A stretch of 64,000 nucleotides of DNA from an uncultured Bacteroidota bacterium (GTDB lineage Bacteria > Bacteroidota > Bacteroidia > Bacteroidales > SZUA-534), in contig CAMKOM010000004.1 in NCBI GenBank assembly GCA_946414435.1, positions 101,726 through 165,725 on the forward strand. Reading direction: 5' to 3'. A model generated the notes under the pieces. The model was not told where the DNA came from and did not search any database. It saw only the letters and a list, made by a program, of their open reading frames with translations. Positions 8,922 through 19,000 of this stretch are shown piece by piece. Position numbers and translations under genes: made by a program. Every line of letters starts with the position of its first letter. Position 1 is the stretch's first letter.

Positions 8922-9821
8922 ATGCTGAACACAGGAATTGTAGGACTGAAAAATGCGGCACCGTTCATCGAAGCCATGAACGAATTGCCCGAATTCAGTT
9001 TCAAAGGCATATACGACCCGTGTCTGCTCATCGACATAAACCATCAGACTTCATTCGACGTTTTTTTGTCGTTTAGCGATCTGTGTTGCGAATGCGATGC
9101 TGTCATCTTCAGCATCGACGACAATCTCTATTTTCCGCTCGTTTGTGAGGCCATCCGTCACTCCCTCAACGTCTTTGTATCGGGTGTTCAAAATTATCAG
9201 CTGAAAGAGCTTAACGAACTTCTCACCCTTCGCGACGAAGCCTGTGTAACCGTACACATCGGGCATCCGCTCATCTGCACCAATCTGTTCCAACAAACAC
9301 GGGCTCTTTGCGAGCATCCGCTCGACATACAATGCAATATTGTACGCGACAATAATCCAAATCTTGTATCGCTCGCCCGTAACGAGATCAGCTTGCTCCT
9401 GACCTTAGCCCGTTCAAGCGTGCACCGCACGGCAATAAATGTCTATTCAAGCTTCAGCCGCGTGCCCGACTCCATTCGCGTTCGACTAGATTTCGACAAC
9501 GGCACCGTTGGTAACATCAGCATTGACCGTTACGGACTGAAAACCTCACACTTCATCAAAGCCGTAAACTACAACAGCATTGTGGAAACCGATGTTGCCA
9601 ATAGTTTTATCATGACTCTCAACAGCGACGCCCCGGATATGCCGACAACCCAAACTGTTGACAACAACAATCTTTCTTCGCTGGCTTTGCAGTTAAGAAC
9701 ATTCCTCATATGCATGATGGGTGGAAATGAGTTGCACAACAGCCTCGAAAACGAAATACGCACAGATATGGCTTGCCAACGCATTCACGAGAAAATGCGC
9801 ATCAATTTCAATGTGTTCTAA
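8922..9821 (+). CDS. Gfo/Idh/MocA-like oxidoreductase, divergent
   Basis: A 299-residue protein whose first 120 residues follow the Rossmann pattern of Gfo/Idh/MocA dehydrogenases: start TGIVGLKNAAPF, then YDP after the second strand, CDAVIFSIDDNLYFPLVCEAIRH and NVFVSG. The usual GxGxxG is replaced by GIVGLKNA and the EKP (cofactor/catalytic lysine) motif is not visible, so nucleotide binding may be altered. The C-terminal half is shorter than in typical 330-370 residue members but keeps an alpha/beta substrate domain (LDFDNGTVGNISIDRYG). It precedes a sugar transferase by 159 bases, which hints at sugar nucleotide or surface polysaccharide metabolism. Reaction unknown. Confidence 0.6.
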   Translation: MLNTGIVGLKNAAPFIEAMNELPEFSFKGIYDPCLLIDINHQTSFDVFLSFSDLCCECDAVIFSIDDNLYFPLVCEAIRHSLNVFVSGVQNYQLKELNELLTLRDEACVTVHIGHPLICTNLFQQTRALCEHPLDIQCNIVRDNNPNLVSLARNEISLLLTLARSSVHRTAINVYSSFSRVPDSIRVRLDFDNGTVGNISIDRYGLKTSHFIKAVNYNSIVETDVANSFIMTLNSDAPDMPTTQTVDNNNLSSLALQLRTFLICMMGGNELHNSLENEIRTDMACQRIHEKMRINFNVF

Positions 9822-9980
9822 CATCATCGGCAATCTTTTGTCTTACAAGCATATGACGAACGGCTTTTGTTGCTTTTAAAAAAATTTCAATCCCCACGAA
9901 AAAATTTGTTATTTGTCCGCAACATATGTGCATCTTGCAGCGTTTTAATGAGAATGATCTGAGGGTTTCGGTCTGTACAA

Positions 9981-11429
9981 ATGGCAACTGACAACAAGCT
10001 AATAATGAAGGAAAAACGACCACGCCTGCAAGTAGTCAAATATATGTCGTCAGACTATTTGGCCGCGCTATGTGCATGGGTGTTGCTTTTCATTTACCGT
10101 AAAAAACTGGTCCTTAGCGACATCACGAACTTCGATATTCTAATGTCGTGCGAGCCAACCTTGATTTTCGGCATTATTGTCATCCCGATTTTTTGGATCT
10201 TGCTCTACTACATTGCCGGTGAATACCACAACATCTATCACAAATCGCGTTTGAAAGAGCTTGGCAGCACCACGCTGATGAGCATTCTTGGCGTTGTCAT
10301 CATCTTTTTTGTGCTGATTCTTGACGACGATATTGTCACCTACCGCAATTATTACAAATCGTTTCTATATCTGCTGGGCGTTCATTTCGGACTGACCTAC
10401 ACTTTCCGGTTGCTGCACACCAACGCAACCGCTAAACAGATTCAAAACCGCGAAATTGGTTTTTCCACACTCATCATCGGATGCGGCGAGCAGGCTTTGA
10501 AACTCTACAACGACATCACCAGCAAGCCCAAATCTGCGGGCGAACATTTTGTGGGCTACATCGACATCAACGGCAACCATAACCCCGAACTAGCCAGCCG
10601 AATCCCTTGTATGGGCACCATCGACAACCTTATCGAAGCAATAAACACCAACAAGATAGAAGAAGTTATTATCGCCGTTGAGCCCGACGAAAAGCCTAAA
10701 TTGCAAGAGATTATTATCAAGGTGAAATCAACGCCAGTGGAAATCCGCGCCGTTCCTGATATTCTCGACATCATCTCCGGTAACGTGCGAATGTCGTCAA
10801 TTTTCGGAGTGCCACTCATTGAACTTTCGCACGATACAATGCCGGCCTGGCAAGCCAATGTCAAACGCATAATTGACGTAACGGCATCATTCATAGCTAT
10901 TTGTTTGCTTATACCTGTCTATATGATTTTGGCCGTTTGCGTTAAATTATCATCACCAGGTCCGATTTTCTACCTTCAAGAACGTATTGGCCGTTATGGC
11001 AAACCTTTCAAAATCATCAAGTTCAGAACCATGCAGGTTAATGCCGAAAAGTATGGTCCTTCCCTTTCGAGCGATGGTGACCCTCGCATCACCCGGTTTG
11101 GGCGCTTTATGCGGAAGGTCCGCCTAGACGAGCTTCCTCAGTTCATCAACGTGCTGAAAGGCGACATGTCACTCGTCGGCCCGCGCCCCGAACGAGCCTT
11201 CTACATTGAGCAGATTGTACAGAAAGCTCCTCACTATTACACGGTTTTCAAAGTCCGCCCCGGCATTACATCATGGGGACAAGTAAAATATGGTTATGCC
11301 GAAAATGTTGACGAGATGGTTGACCGCTTGAAATACGACATTATCTACCTTGAAAATATGTCGCTGTATCTCGATACTAAAATCTTGATTTACACAATAA
11401 AAACCGTGCTTGAGGGTAGTGGAAAGTAG
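9981..11429 (+). CDS. Polyprenyl-phosphate sugar-1-phosphate transferase (WcaJ/WbaP type)
   Basis: Membrane enzyme (482 residues) that starts a surface glycan by moving a sugar phosphate from a nucleotide sugar to undecaprenyl phosphate. The N-terminal half has four or five membrane spans and a Rossmann-like cytosolic domain (TLIIGCGEQALKLYNDI). The catalytic bacterial sugar transferase domain begins near 295: KRIIDVTAS, a re-entrant hydrophobic helix, SPGPIFYLQERIGRYGKPF, KFRTM, RLDELPQFINVLKGDMSLVG followed by PRPE, and RPGITSWGQV. ATG at 9981 or 10005 could be the start. In T9SS-bearing Bacteroidota such enzymes can initiate A-LPS-type glycans; that link here is inference. It has no obvious partner glycosyltransferases next door. 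Confidence 0.9.
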   Translation: MATDNKLIMKEKRPRLQVVKYMSSDYLAALCAWVLLFIYRKKLVLSDITNFDILMSCEPTLIFGIIVIPIFWILLYYIAGEYHNIYHKSRLKELGSTTLMSILGVVIIFFVLILDDDIVTYRNYYKSFLYLLGVHFGLTYTFRLLHTNATAKQIQNREIGFSTLIIGCGEQALKLYNDITSKPKSAGEHFVGYIDINGNHNPELASRIPCMGTIDNLIEAINTNKIEEVIIAVEPDEKPKLQEIIIKVKSTPVEIRAVPDILDIISGNVRMSSIFGVPLIELSHDTMPAWQANVKRIIDVTASFIAICLLIPVYMILAVCVKLSSPGPIFYLQERIGRYGKPFKIIKFRTMQVNAEKYGPSLSSDGDPRITRFGRFMRKVRLDELPQFINVLKGDMSLVGPRPERAFYIEQIVQKAPHYYTVFKVRPGITSWGQVKYGYAENVDEMVDRLKYDIIYLENMSLYLDTKILIYTIKTVLEGSGK

Positions 11430-11443
11430 CTTGAATTTATCCT

Positions 11444-11968
11444 TTACTCATCCGTACGGATTTTGTAAACTTTCACTTCCCGCTTGTTTTGTTTATTGAT
11501 GGCAATGTAATATTGTTTATTTTTTGTGTAAAGCGACTTAACATCCATTTTCATTTCGATGTGCGGACAGCCGCGTGGTGTTATGTCACAAGGGATAATA
11601 TCCTGTGTGTTTTGTTTGATATCGAGTCGGTGATATTGCGTTGACACACGAGAAATCTTCACATAGAACTGCTGGTTAGTGGTGTCAAGGTAGGCACTCG
11701 AAAAATCAACCCAATCTTTAAGGCGGAAAAGCGCCACTTGCTTCCAATCGGATGTTGAATACGCAGCAATGAATGTTGGCTTGTTGCCATAGTTGACGAT
11801 GATATACTTGCCATCGGGCGAGAGAAATAGTTCGTTGGCCAACACCTTACGCTGCATATCGGGTTTGAGTGTTACCAAATACTGGTAATCACCGCTTTGC
11901 GCGACAACACTAAAACTGTGCGACACCGCGAAAAAAGCCGTCAAAAGGCATATTTTGATAAAATTCAT
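11444..11968 (-). CDS. Small secreted protein of unknown function
   Basis: A 174-residue protein with a clear signal peptide (FIKICLLTAFFAVSHSF, cleavage after VVAQ). The mature part is beta-rich and begins like a propeller fragment (LFLSPDGKYIIVNYGN); I do not recognise a family. The start at 11968 is chosen because the signal peptide begins there and a -7 box lies just upstream at 11995-12002; a longer reading frame to 12181 would run through that promoter. It ends 14 bases after the sugar transferase stop, convergently. Confidence 0.65.
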   Translation of the reverse strand: MNFIKICLLTAFFAVSHSFSVVAQSGDYQYLVTLKPDMQRKVLANELFLSPDGKYIIVNYGNKPTFIAAYSTSDWKQVALFRLKDWVDFSSAYLDTTNQQFYVKISRVSTQYHRLDIKQNTQDIIPCDITPRGCPHIEMKMDVKSLYTKNKQYYIAINKQNKREVKVYKIRTDE

Positions 11969-11994
11969 AGCATGTTTTTTGTTCGAGAACGATG

Positions 11995-12002
11995 CAAATA
12001 TA
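11995..12002 (-). promoter_or_regulatory. Promoter -7 box of the small secreted protein gene
   Basis: Minus-strand TATATTTG, a full TAnnTTTG match, 26 bases before the ATG at 11968, with a CTTG about 22 bases further upstream. Confidence 0.55.
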
Positions 12003-12196
12003 AAAAAATTGCAATAAGGTGATGCAAGAGGAAAAACAATTGACGGCAACTTCCGGCGACACCGCATAGGCGTTACACTGATTTGCAAATCAAAAATCAG
12101 CAACCGACACTCAAAAATGTTATATTCGCACGCCGAATCAGAAAATGGTTCAGCTTTTGTTTTTCGTGGAAACACTAACATTTAAATTTTAATAAA

Positions 12197-13468
12197 ATGG
12201 TTAAAATCAACGATTTCAACTTCAAAGGGAAGAAAGCAATCGTCCGCGTGGATTTCAACGTTCCATTGGACGAGAACGGAAAAATCACCGATGACACCCG
12301 CATCCGCGGTGCTCTGCCGACACTTAAGAAAATTCTGGCCGACGGCGGTTCACTCATCATTATGTCGCATATGGGCAAGCCGAAAGGCAAAGTATCTGCT
12401 AAACTCTCGCTTGGCCAAATCACCGACGCAGTTGCAGCCGCTCTGGGCACTGCAGTTAAGTTCGCACCTGATTGCGCAAAGGCAGCCGACGCAGCCGCAG
12501 CCCTAAAACCGGGCGACGTTCTGTTGCTCGAGAACCTGCGCTTCTATCCTGAGGAGGAAGGCAAACCTGTAGGCATCGAGAAAGACGATCCGAACTACGA
12601 CGCTGCTAAGAAAGAGATGAAGGCAAAACAGAAAGAGTTCGCAAAAACTCTGGCTTCATACGCCGACGTTTACGTTATGGACGCTTTCGGAACAGCTCAC
12701 CGCTCACACGCTTCTACAGCTGTGATTGCCGACTATTTCGACGCCAATAGCAAGATGCTTGGTCTGCTGATGGAGAAAGAGGTTCAGGCTGTCGATAACA
12801 TTCTGAGCAACATCAAACGTCCGTTCACCGCAATTATGGGCGGTAGCAAGGTATCGACCAAAATCGGCATCATCGAGAACCTGATGGATAAGGTTGACAA
12901 CCTGATTCTTTGCGGCGGTATGACCTACACCTTCGCCAAAGCACAAGGCGGCAACGTGGGTAACTCAATCTGCGAGGAAGACAAACTCGACCTTGCTCTC
13001 GACGTAATGAAGAAAGCTAAAGAGAAAGGTGTAAATCTGGTACTTGGTACTGACTCGGTTGTTACCAACGCATTCGATTTCGACACAATGTCGCTGAAAC
13101 CGGGCGCACAAGTCAAAGTTTGCCCGTCGAACGCCATTGAGAACGGTTTCGAAGGTTTGGACGCTGGTCCGGAGAGCCAGAAGAAATTCGCTGCTGCCAT
13201 CAAAGGCGCAAAGACCATTCTGTGGAACGGTCCTGCAGGTGTGTTTGAGTGCGACGATTTCACTGCCGGCTCAAAAGCCATTGCCAACGCCATTGCTGAC
13301 GCAACCAAAGAAGGCGCCTTCTCGCTCATCGGCGGTGGCGACTCGGTTGCCTGCATCAACAAATTCGGCTTGGCCGACAAGGTTTCTTACATCTCAACTG
13401 GCGGCGGCGCACTGCTCGAGGCCATTGAAGGAAAAGTTCTTCCGGGTGTTAAAGCTATCCTTGGATAG
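12197..13468 (+). CDS. pgk: Phosphoglycerate kinase
   Basis: Glycolytic enzyme converting 1,3-bisphosphoglycerate and ADP to 3-phosphoglycerate and ATP in the cytosol. The 423 residues show the N-terminal [21 protein letters not shown] substrate loop, the SHMGKPKG arginine/histidine region, [14 protein letters not shown], and the C-terminal nucleotide site [13 protein letters not shown] and [14 protein letters not shown]. Slightly longer than the usual 390-400 because of an insert near residue 125-150 ([18 protein letters not shown]), as is common in Bacteroidales. Single gene with a strong terminator. Confidence 0.97.
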   Translation: MVKINDFNFKGKKAIVRVDFNVPLDENGKITDDTRIRGALPTLKKILADGGSLIIMSHMGKPKGKVSAKLSLGQITDAVAAALGTAVKFAPDCAKAADAAAALKPGDVLLLENLRFYPEEEGKPVGIEKDDPNYDAAKKEMKAKQKEFAKTLASYADVYVMDAFGTAHRSHASTAVIADYFDANSKMLGLLMEKEVQAVDNILSNIKRPFTAIMGGSKVSTKIGIIENLMDKVDNLILCGGMTYTFAKAQGGNVGNSICEEDKLDLALDVMKKAKEKGVNLVLGTDSVVTNAFDFDTMSLKPGAQVKVCPSNAIENGFEGLDAGPESQKKFAAAIKGAKTILWNGPAGVFECDDFTAGSKAIANAIADATKEGAFSLIGGGDSVACINKFGLADKVSYISTGGGALLEAIEGKVLPGVKAILG

Positions 13469-13492
13469 AATTTAAGTTGTTTATAAATAAGG

Positions 13493-13527
13493 AAATCCGC
13501 CACACATTGCTGCGTGGCGGATTTTTT
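13493..13527 (+). terminator. Terminator of pgk
   Basis: Stem AAATCCGCCAC (13493-13503) with GTGGCGGATTT (13514-13524), followed by T's; 24 bases after the stop. Confidence 0.9.
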
Positions 13528-13565
13528 ATATCTCCTAATTCGTAAGTCTAGGTTTAAGACTCTAA

Positions 13566-14726
13566 TTATTCATTTGTTTTTGGCAGCAAGATGCGGAATG
13601 TGGTGCCAACTCCTATCTCCGATGACTGTACCATTATTTTGCCTCGATGGTAATTCTTCACAATGCGCTGAACCAACGACAACCCCAACCCCCAGCCTCG
13701 TTCTTTAGTGGTGTAGCCAGGTGTGAAAATAGCCTTGAACTGGTTCTTTGCCAATCCCTTGCCTGTATCGGTCAAAAGTATCTCAGCATATTTTGCAGTT
13801 TCGTTCAGTTTGATAGTAATACAACCCTTGCCTTCCATTGCATCAATGGCGTTCTTTATCATGTTTTCAATCACCCAATTAAACAGTGCGGTATTGAGTT
13901 TGACCATAACTGTTTGTGATGTGTTGTCTTTCACATCGAGTATGATGTTCGATGAAATGCGGTTTCGCATGTAATCAGCAGCTGATTTAATGGCTTCCGA
14001 TAGATTACTCGACTGTAATGTCGGTAAAGAACCCACTTTCGAGAACCGGTCGGCAATTATATTCAGTCGGTCAATATCTTTTTGCATTTCAACAACATAC
14101 GGTGCGTTCGCTTCGTTTTGTTTTAGAATCTCAATCCACGCCATCAAAGAGGAAATAGGCGTTCCCAACTGGTGCGCCGTCTCCTTCGACATACCTATCC
14201 AAACCTTGTTCTGCTCAGCCCGCCTCGATGAGCTGAACGCCAGATAGGCCACTATCAGAAAGATTCCTATTATCGACATTTGGATGAACGGGAATTGCGC
14301 CAACTGCTTCAAAACTGTGGAATCATCGTAATAAATGTAGTTTTTCTGTTCGTCAGGCAGATTGATAACAATCGGGTCATGCTTTGCTCCCATTTCGGCA
14401 ATGCGTTTATGAAAATAAGCGGTGTCGTTATAAACTTTTGCAGAGTCGGAAATGTTTCTAACAGAAACAACACTGTCGCCGTCGGTCATTATGACTGGGA
14501 TAGAGGTGTTATCACGAATAATTTCGAGACAGAAATTTATTTCGTTCTCATTTTCACTGAGCGCTATCTGACGTGTCGCTTCGGCCCATATCTGCATTCG
14601 CTTTTGCTCCTCAACCGACATGCTGTTTGCCAACTCGTTGGTGTAGTAAAGCGACACACAGCCAATGAGCGTTGCACATATAATGATGAGGGTTTTCCAA
14701 ACTATTTTGTTTCTGTAAGTGTTCAT
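13566..14726 (-). CDS. Sensor histidine kinase (PorY-like candidate)
   Basis: A 386-residue membrane kinase. Membrane spans lie at residues 10-28 and 147-167 around a periplasmic sensor region of about 120 residues. The H-box follows directly without a HAMP domain: KETAHQLGTPISSLMAW with the phosphorylated His at about 185. The ATPase shows the N-box (LFNWVIENMIKNAIDAM, 281-297), DTGKG at 320 and GWGLGLS at 344. The HQLGTP-type H-box and two-span layout are typical of Bacteroidota orphan kinases, including PorY, which controls T9SS genes with PorX. No response regulator is adjacent. Calling it PorY is inference from layout and the T9SS genes nearby. Confidence 0.85.
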   Translation of the reverse strand: MNTYRNKIVWKTLIIICATLIGCVSLYYTNELANSMSVEEQKRMQIWAEATRQIALSENENEINFCLEIIRDNTSIPVIMTDGDSVVSVRNISDSAKVYNDTAYFHKRIAEMGAKHDPIVINLPDEQKNYIYYDDSTVLKQLAQFPFIQMSIIGIFLIVAYLAFSSSRRAEQNKVWIGMSKETAHQLGTPISSLMAWIEILKQNEANAPYVVEMQKDIDRLNIIADRFSKVGSLPTLQSSNLSEAIKSAADYMRNRISSNIILDVKDNTSQTVMVKLNTALFNWVIENMIKNAIDAMEGKGCITIKLNETAKYAEILLTDTGKGLAKNQFKAIFTPGYTTKERGWGLGLSLVQRIVKNYHRGKIMVQSSEIGVGTTFRILLPKTNE

Positions 14727-14784
14727 AGTAGTGGTAACGTTTTTTACATCGTTTTATTGCCGACCAGCTTTTGTCATTTTGTAA

Positions 14785-14904
14785 TTATAACATGTTTATT
14801 CTATTAATTCCATTGTCATACTTGTGTACATTAATGTTCTGTATATCAGAATCAATGCTTTGCGCGTTTGCACCAAATCCGATAAATGCAAACGCTATTA
14901 ACAA
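14785..14904 (-). pseudogene. Possible remnant of a secreted protein or tiny secreted peptide
   Basis: On the minus strand a frame encodes a clean signal-peptide-like stretch (LLIAFAFIGFGANAQS) followed by about 24 polar residues and a stop at 14785. There is no ATG: the frame is open back to a TGA, with TTG at 14904 or ATT at 14910 as the only plausible starts. An ATG 50 bases upstream (in ATGAAGTTT) is followed by a stop in another frame. This looks like a decayed gene 5' end, or a short peptide with a rare start. Confidence 0.3.
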
Positions 14905-14991
14905 TATAATCTCGTTTCTATGATTGTTACAAACGATGTGAAAACTTCATAGTTGTTTGTTTTTACCGCACTGAGAAATGGCTTTGAATCA

Positions 14992-15022
14992 AAAAAAGCC
15001 GAACCAAACGGCCCGGCTCTTA
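14992..15022 (-). terminator. Terminator of the lipoprotein-thioredoxin-AsmA operon
   Basis: Minus strand: AGCCGGGCCGTTTGGTTCGGCT followed by a T run; 18 bases past the stop of the lipoprotein gene. Confidence 0.7.
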
Positions 15023-15040
15023 TCATTCGTTTGCCAATTT

Positions 15041-15382
15041 TTAGATGGCGCGGATAGCATTCACGCGGATGCGGTCAAGAATACGTTTAGCCTGTGAAGT
15101 CAAAGCCGTGCGGATTTTTGCTCTTTCTTCAGGCGATACCGTTGCTTGGCAGTGACCGTCTTTTTGCAAAGCGTCAATGAGTTTGTCAATATCCTCTTCT
15201 TTGTATTCTTTTCCTTTGTACTTATACAATTCCTCCTCAGGGCAAAGTTCTGCTACGCTAATGTCACATGTTGAGCCGTCAATCGGTTCTGCTTGCTCAC
15301 AACCGGCCTCTACAACATCGTCTCCGCATGCTGTAAGCCCAAGTACTGCAAATAATGCAATTGGCAATAAAATCTTTTTCAT
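15041..15382 (-). CDS. Small lipoprotein of unknown function
   Basis: A 113-residue protein with a lipoprotein signal: hydrophobic start and lipobox LTAC with the lipidated cysteine at residue 19. The mature part has three more cysteines (EAGCEQ, STCDIS, LCPEEE), an acidic middle and a basic C-terminus. I recognise no family. It is the last gene of an apparent operon, 30 bases after the thioredoxin-fold gene, and is followed by a terminator, so it may act in the same envelope process. Confidence 0.7.
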   Translation of the reverse strand: MKKILLPIALFAVLGLTACGDDVVEAGCEQAEPIDGSTCDISVAELCPEEELYKYKGKEYKEEDIDKLIDALQKDGHCQATVSPEERAKIRTALTSQAKRILDRIRVNAIRAI

Positions 15383-15412
15383 CTCAATAAAATTTAATAA
15401 TTAAACAAAGTG

Positions 15413-16048
15413 TTATCTATTTAATTCGTAATCAATAACTTTACAGAATTGATCGATCTTGCGCCGGCCTTTATAAAGATGACCAGCAATCACAAAGATA
15501 GGTGTTACTTTTGAATGTGTGGCACTAAAAAGCGCATTATTTTTTTTTATATACGCAAAATCGTCGGCAACCAGACACTCTGCCAACTCCGGATTACCAT
15601 TGATAATGTCATCGATAAGTTCGCGGAACTCGTCACTGTAAACAGCCGAAGGCTCGGTCATCAACAATTCAATAATATCATCGGCCAAGCCGTCGCGGTT
15701 CATGCAACCCGCAAGCTGCAGTGCCGACATCATGTCACGGTTTTCGCCCAAATCGATTGGTTTTACCACCAGACGCACCATCCCGCTGTCGATGTAACGG
15801 CTTTGGATTTCCGGTAAATCCTGCTCCAAAAACGCACGACAATGGCGGCAGTTATATGTTACAAACATATAGATTGTCAGCTTCGCTGTGTCTGGCCCGT
15901 AACTAATGTCAAGGTCATCGTCGCCAATAACCACATCGATTGTTTTAAAACGCAAATCACGTTGCGGATGTGTGCTGATGTGGTAAACTACAAAAACAAG
16001 CACACACACCAGCAGAATGGCTATTACCGCCCACAGTCGCCTTTTCAT
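15413..16048 (-). CDS. Membrane-anchored thioredoxin-fold protein (DsbA/DsbG-like)
   Basis: A 211-residue protein with one N-terminal membrane segment (residues 5-22) and a periplasmic thioredoxin-4-type domain. The active-site motif is CRHC at residues 67-70, preceded by YMFVTYN; the conserved cis-proline region is KVTPIFVIAG near 180. It probably oxidises, reduces or isomerises disulfides in exported proteins. It lies three bases after the AsmA-like gene and 30 bases before the cysteine-containing lipoprotein, which could be a substrate or partner (inference). Confidence 0.82.
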   Translation of the reverse strand: MKRRLWAVIAILLVCVLVFVVYHISTHPQRDLRFKTIDVVIGDDDLDISYGPDTAKLTIYMFVTYNCRHCRAFLEQDLPEIQSRYIDSGMVRLVVKPIDLGENRDMMSALQLAGCMNRDGLADDIIELLMTEPSAVYSDEFRELIDDIINGNPELAECLVADDFAYIKKNNALFSATHSKVTPIFVIAGHLYKGRRKIDQFCKVIDYELNR

Positions 16049-16051
16049 TGG

Positions 16052-19000
16052 TTAACGGAATTTCACAAAAGTGTCATACACTATCAAACGAGGATTGAAT
16101 CCAAGTCTTAATTGCATTTCCTGACCTTTTATCTTTGTCCGCATATTTTTTTTGCGTCCTTCGTTGTCAAACCAATATTTCGACTCTCCGTCAATGTCGT
16201 AAGCCAAAAGGTTGATTGACCGCATATTATCTTCATCGGCCAAATTGCCTTTCATCTGTTTCTGTTTCTTCATAACCTTCTTTGAGTTACCCATCATAAT
16301 CTCGCCGGGGAAAATCTTGATGTGATACTCAAAGTTGTCGTTGTCCATTCCCTGCATTGCAAAAAGCGACAGGTTCATGGCGGTTGACTTGATATCTGTT
16401 TGTGGCAAATAGAGCGACCCCTTGCGGATGAACAGGCTTGTTGTTAGTGTTTGGAACTGAATGTTATCCAACTCGCGCATATTCACGTAGCGGTCAAGCT
16501 CCTTCAGTATCTCCATATCCTTGATGGCGCCGTCTTCCAACTTCAAATCACCCAACACCTTTAAATCTCCCATCGGTATGCTGTCACCCATGTTGATAAC
16601 ATTCAAATAACCGTCAAGGTCAGCCGTCATCAAACCGCTAAGGTTTTCCGATGTTACATCGGTCTGATCGAAGTTGTCGAACTCAACAAGCAGCTGCTTC
16701 AAGTCCATCTTGTCGATGTGAGTGCGGAACCACACCGACATAAGCGAGTCAGACATGAATTTTATACGTGCCGAAGCATCCAATGCCCCTTTGAAAGCAC
16801 CAAGTTTAAGGTGTTCTACCACAACCACAGTGTCATTCACATTAAATTTTGCCGAAATGGTGTCTATCGACGATTTGCCGTACTGCAAATGGCCGAGTTT
16901 GAACAAACCTTTCACCTCAACCGGATAGCCGAGCGCAAGGAAGCTGTAGGCGGTGTCGGCGACGGCTGCGGTTTCACTCGTGGCAGCAACGGTTTCGGCC
17001 GGAGCTGCGTTCTCGCCTGCGGCTGCAGTTGTTGCGGGCTGCCCCTCGGCTTGGCCGTCAGCCGGAACATCAGCCACAGCCACTGAATCGGCGGCTGTTG
17101 AGTCGGCCGGGAACATTTGGTCGAGCCAGGCGTAATCGAAATCATCGAGCGCCACTTTAGTCAGCACTTTCAGCTTATTAGTGTTCTGCTCGAGTACGAA
17201 AATCTTCATTGCATTCTCAACAATGGTCGAATCAACGTGCAGCTTCAGTCCTTGCCAGTCAATGTTGAGCTTGTCAACCCAAATGCTGTCATTGGCAATC
17301 TTCACCTCGCCGCCCAGATTGTTGAACGATATGAACGAATCGTACATATCGGCGTTTATATCGCTGAGTTTTATGCCTATTTCGGTATTGTTGATTATCA
17401 AATCAAACATCTGCGTGTCGATGCTGTCAAGGTCAACAGTGCCGTGCGACTTCACATCGGCCCGCACGCCGCCGGTCATTGAATAGGCAAGGCTGTCGGG
17501 AAAGAACTGCTTAAAGTTCTCAATCACCACATCGGCACCGAGTTGCGCTTCGTATGTTGGCTTTTCAAGATTCTTCACCTTTGCGGCCAGGTCGATTTTG
17601 CTATCGGCAATCTCAACGTGCATATGGTCAACATCAACCGTGGTCTTGCTCATATCGAATATGCTGCCGCCGAGCTTCACGCCCAAACCGAGATTTTTCA
17701 GCGCCAGACCGAACTCAGGCAACCCAACGTTTGTCTTGTCGATGGTGATGCCGTAATCGCTGTAGGCCAGATTCAAATTGAGCGTATCGATGGTGATAAC
17801 GCTGTCCATCGTCACATTGAAATTGCTGAGTTTGAGCGTTGCGCTTGTGTTGTGCAGAGCCTTCTCAATGAAAGCGTCGTCAACGTCGCCGGTGAACACG
17901 CCTTTGGTGTTCACGCCCAAGTCAACCGCGCCGCCAATGCTGCTGATGCCCAAGTCGGCCGGAATGAATGGTTTAACCTCAGGAATGGCCACGTGGAATT
18001 TGGCGTTCACATTGTAGCGCGGCTTATTAAGGTTCGAAGCCGTGAGCTTGATGGTGCCAGAACTTTTGGCCGTTTCAAAATGCAATTTGTTTAGCTTCAC
18101 TTCAACTGACTCGTCGGTGTCGAGCTTTCCGGTCGAAAGGTCAACATCGAGCCCGATGTTTTTCACCTGCGGATAGCCGTCCATCAGCACAAGGCCCTTG
18201 TCGAAGCCGAGATTAGCCTCAACGTGCGGATAACGTGTTGTGTCAGTGACATTTCCCTTTACGTCGGCACTAAAGTGCAGCTTGCCTTCGAGTTTCTTTA
18301 CCCCAAACTCGTCGAGCATACCGTCAGGGGCGAATTTCAGCACCTTGGTCAGGTCAATCTCGTCGCAGTTGGCGTGGATGTCGGCGTAGATGTCATCGCC
18401 GAGCCTTGCCGAGCCGGTGATTCCTATCAGAATGTCGTCAAGCGCCAGTGAAACCTTGTTGATAGTGATGTCATCGCCCACATAATCCACATCCAGCTTC
18501 AGCTCTGCCATCTTCAACTGATTGGCGTTGGTCTCAACAAAATCCACATTGGTGATTTGAATGCTACCAACCACCTGCGCTTTAATCAGGCTGTCAGTCA
18601 GCGAGCCCTTGGCAACAATTTTCGGAATGTAGGCCTTAGCCCGGGCACCAAGTGTGCGGTCGTTGTAATAGCAAGTTATATCACTGATTGTCAGCTTTTC
18701 AAGATTTATGGTTACCGATGTTCCGGTGGTGTCGATGCCCTCATCGGCAAGCTCGTCCATCACCAGCGAGTCCTGCACGCTGCCCATCAGAAAATCGAAG
18801 CAGGTGGCACCGGTGCTGTCAACCAGATATTTGAGCGTTGCGCCCTTGAATTCAACCTCTGTAATCTCGATAATGCCGTCTTTGAGCGGCTCGCTTTTTA
18901 ACGATATGTAGAGTTTGTCCACCTTCACCAGTGAGTCGTTGCGGGTGGAATCACTAAGCGACGAACCCAGATAAACATCGTTGAGTTCGAGCGTGGTGTA

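Larger units (their letters stand above)
14727..15040. other. Intergenic region between the kinase and a lipoprotein gene
   Basis: 314 bases without an intact gene. It holds a minus-strand terminator at 14992-15022 and a possible remnant of a secreted-protein gene at 14785-14904; I see nothing else. Confidence 0.6.

Noticed and set aside
11969..12181. Longer N-terminus for the small secreted protein
   Set aside because: The signal peptide begins at 11968 and a promoter box lies at 11995-12002.
17543..18094. Plus-strand frame opposite the AsmA gene
   Set aside because: No known family and complementary to a conserved coding sequence.
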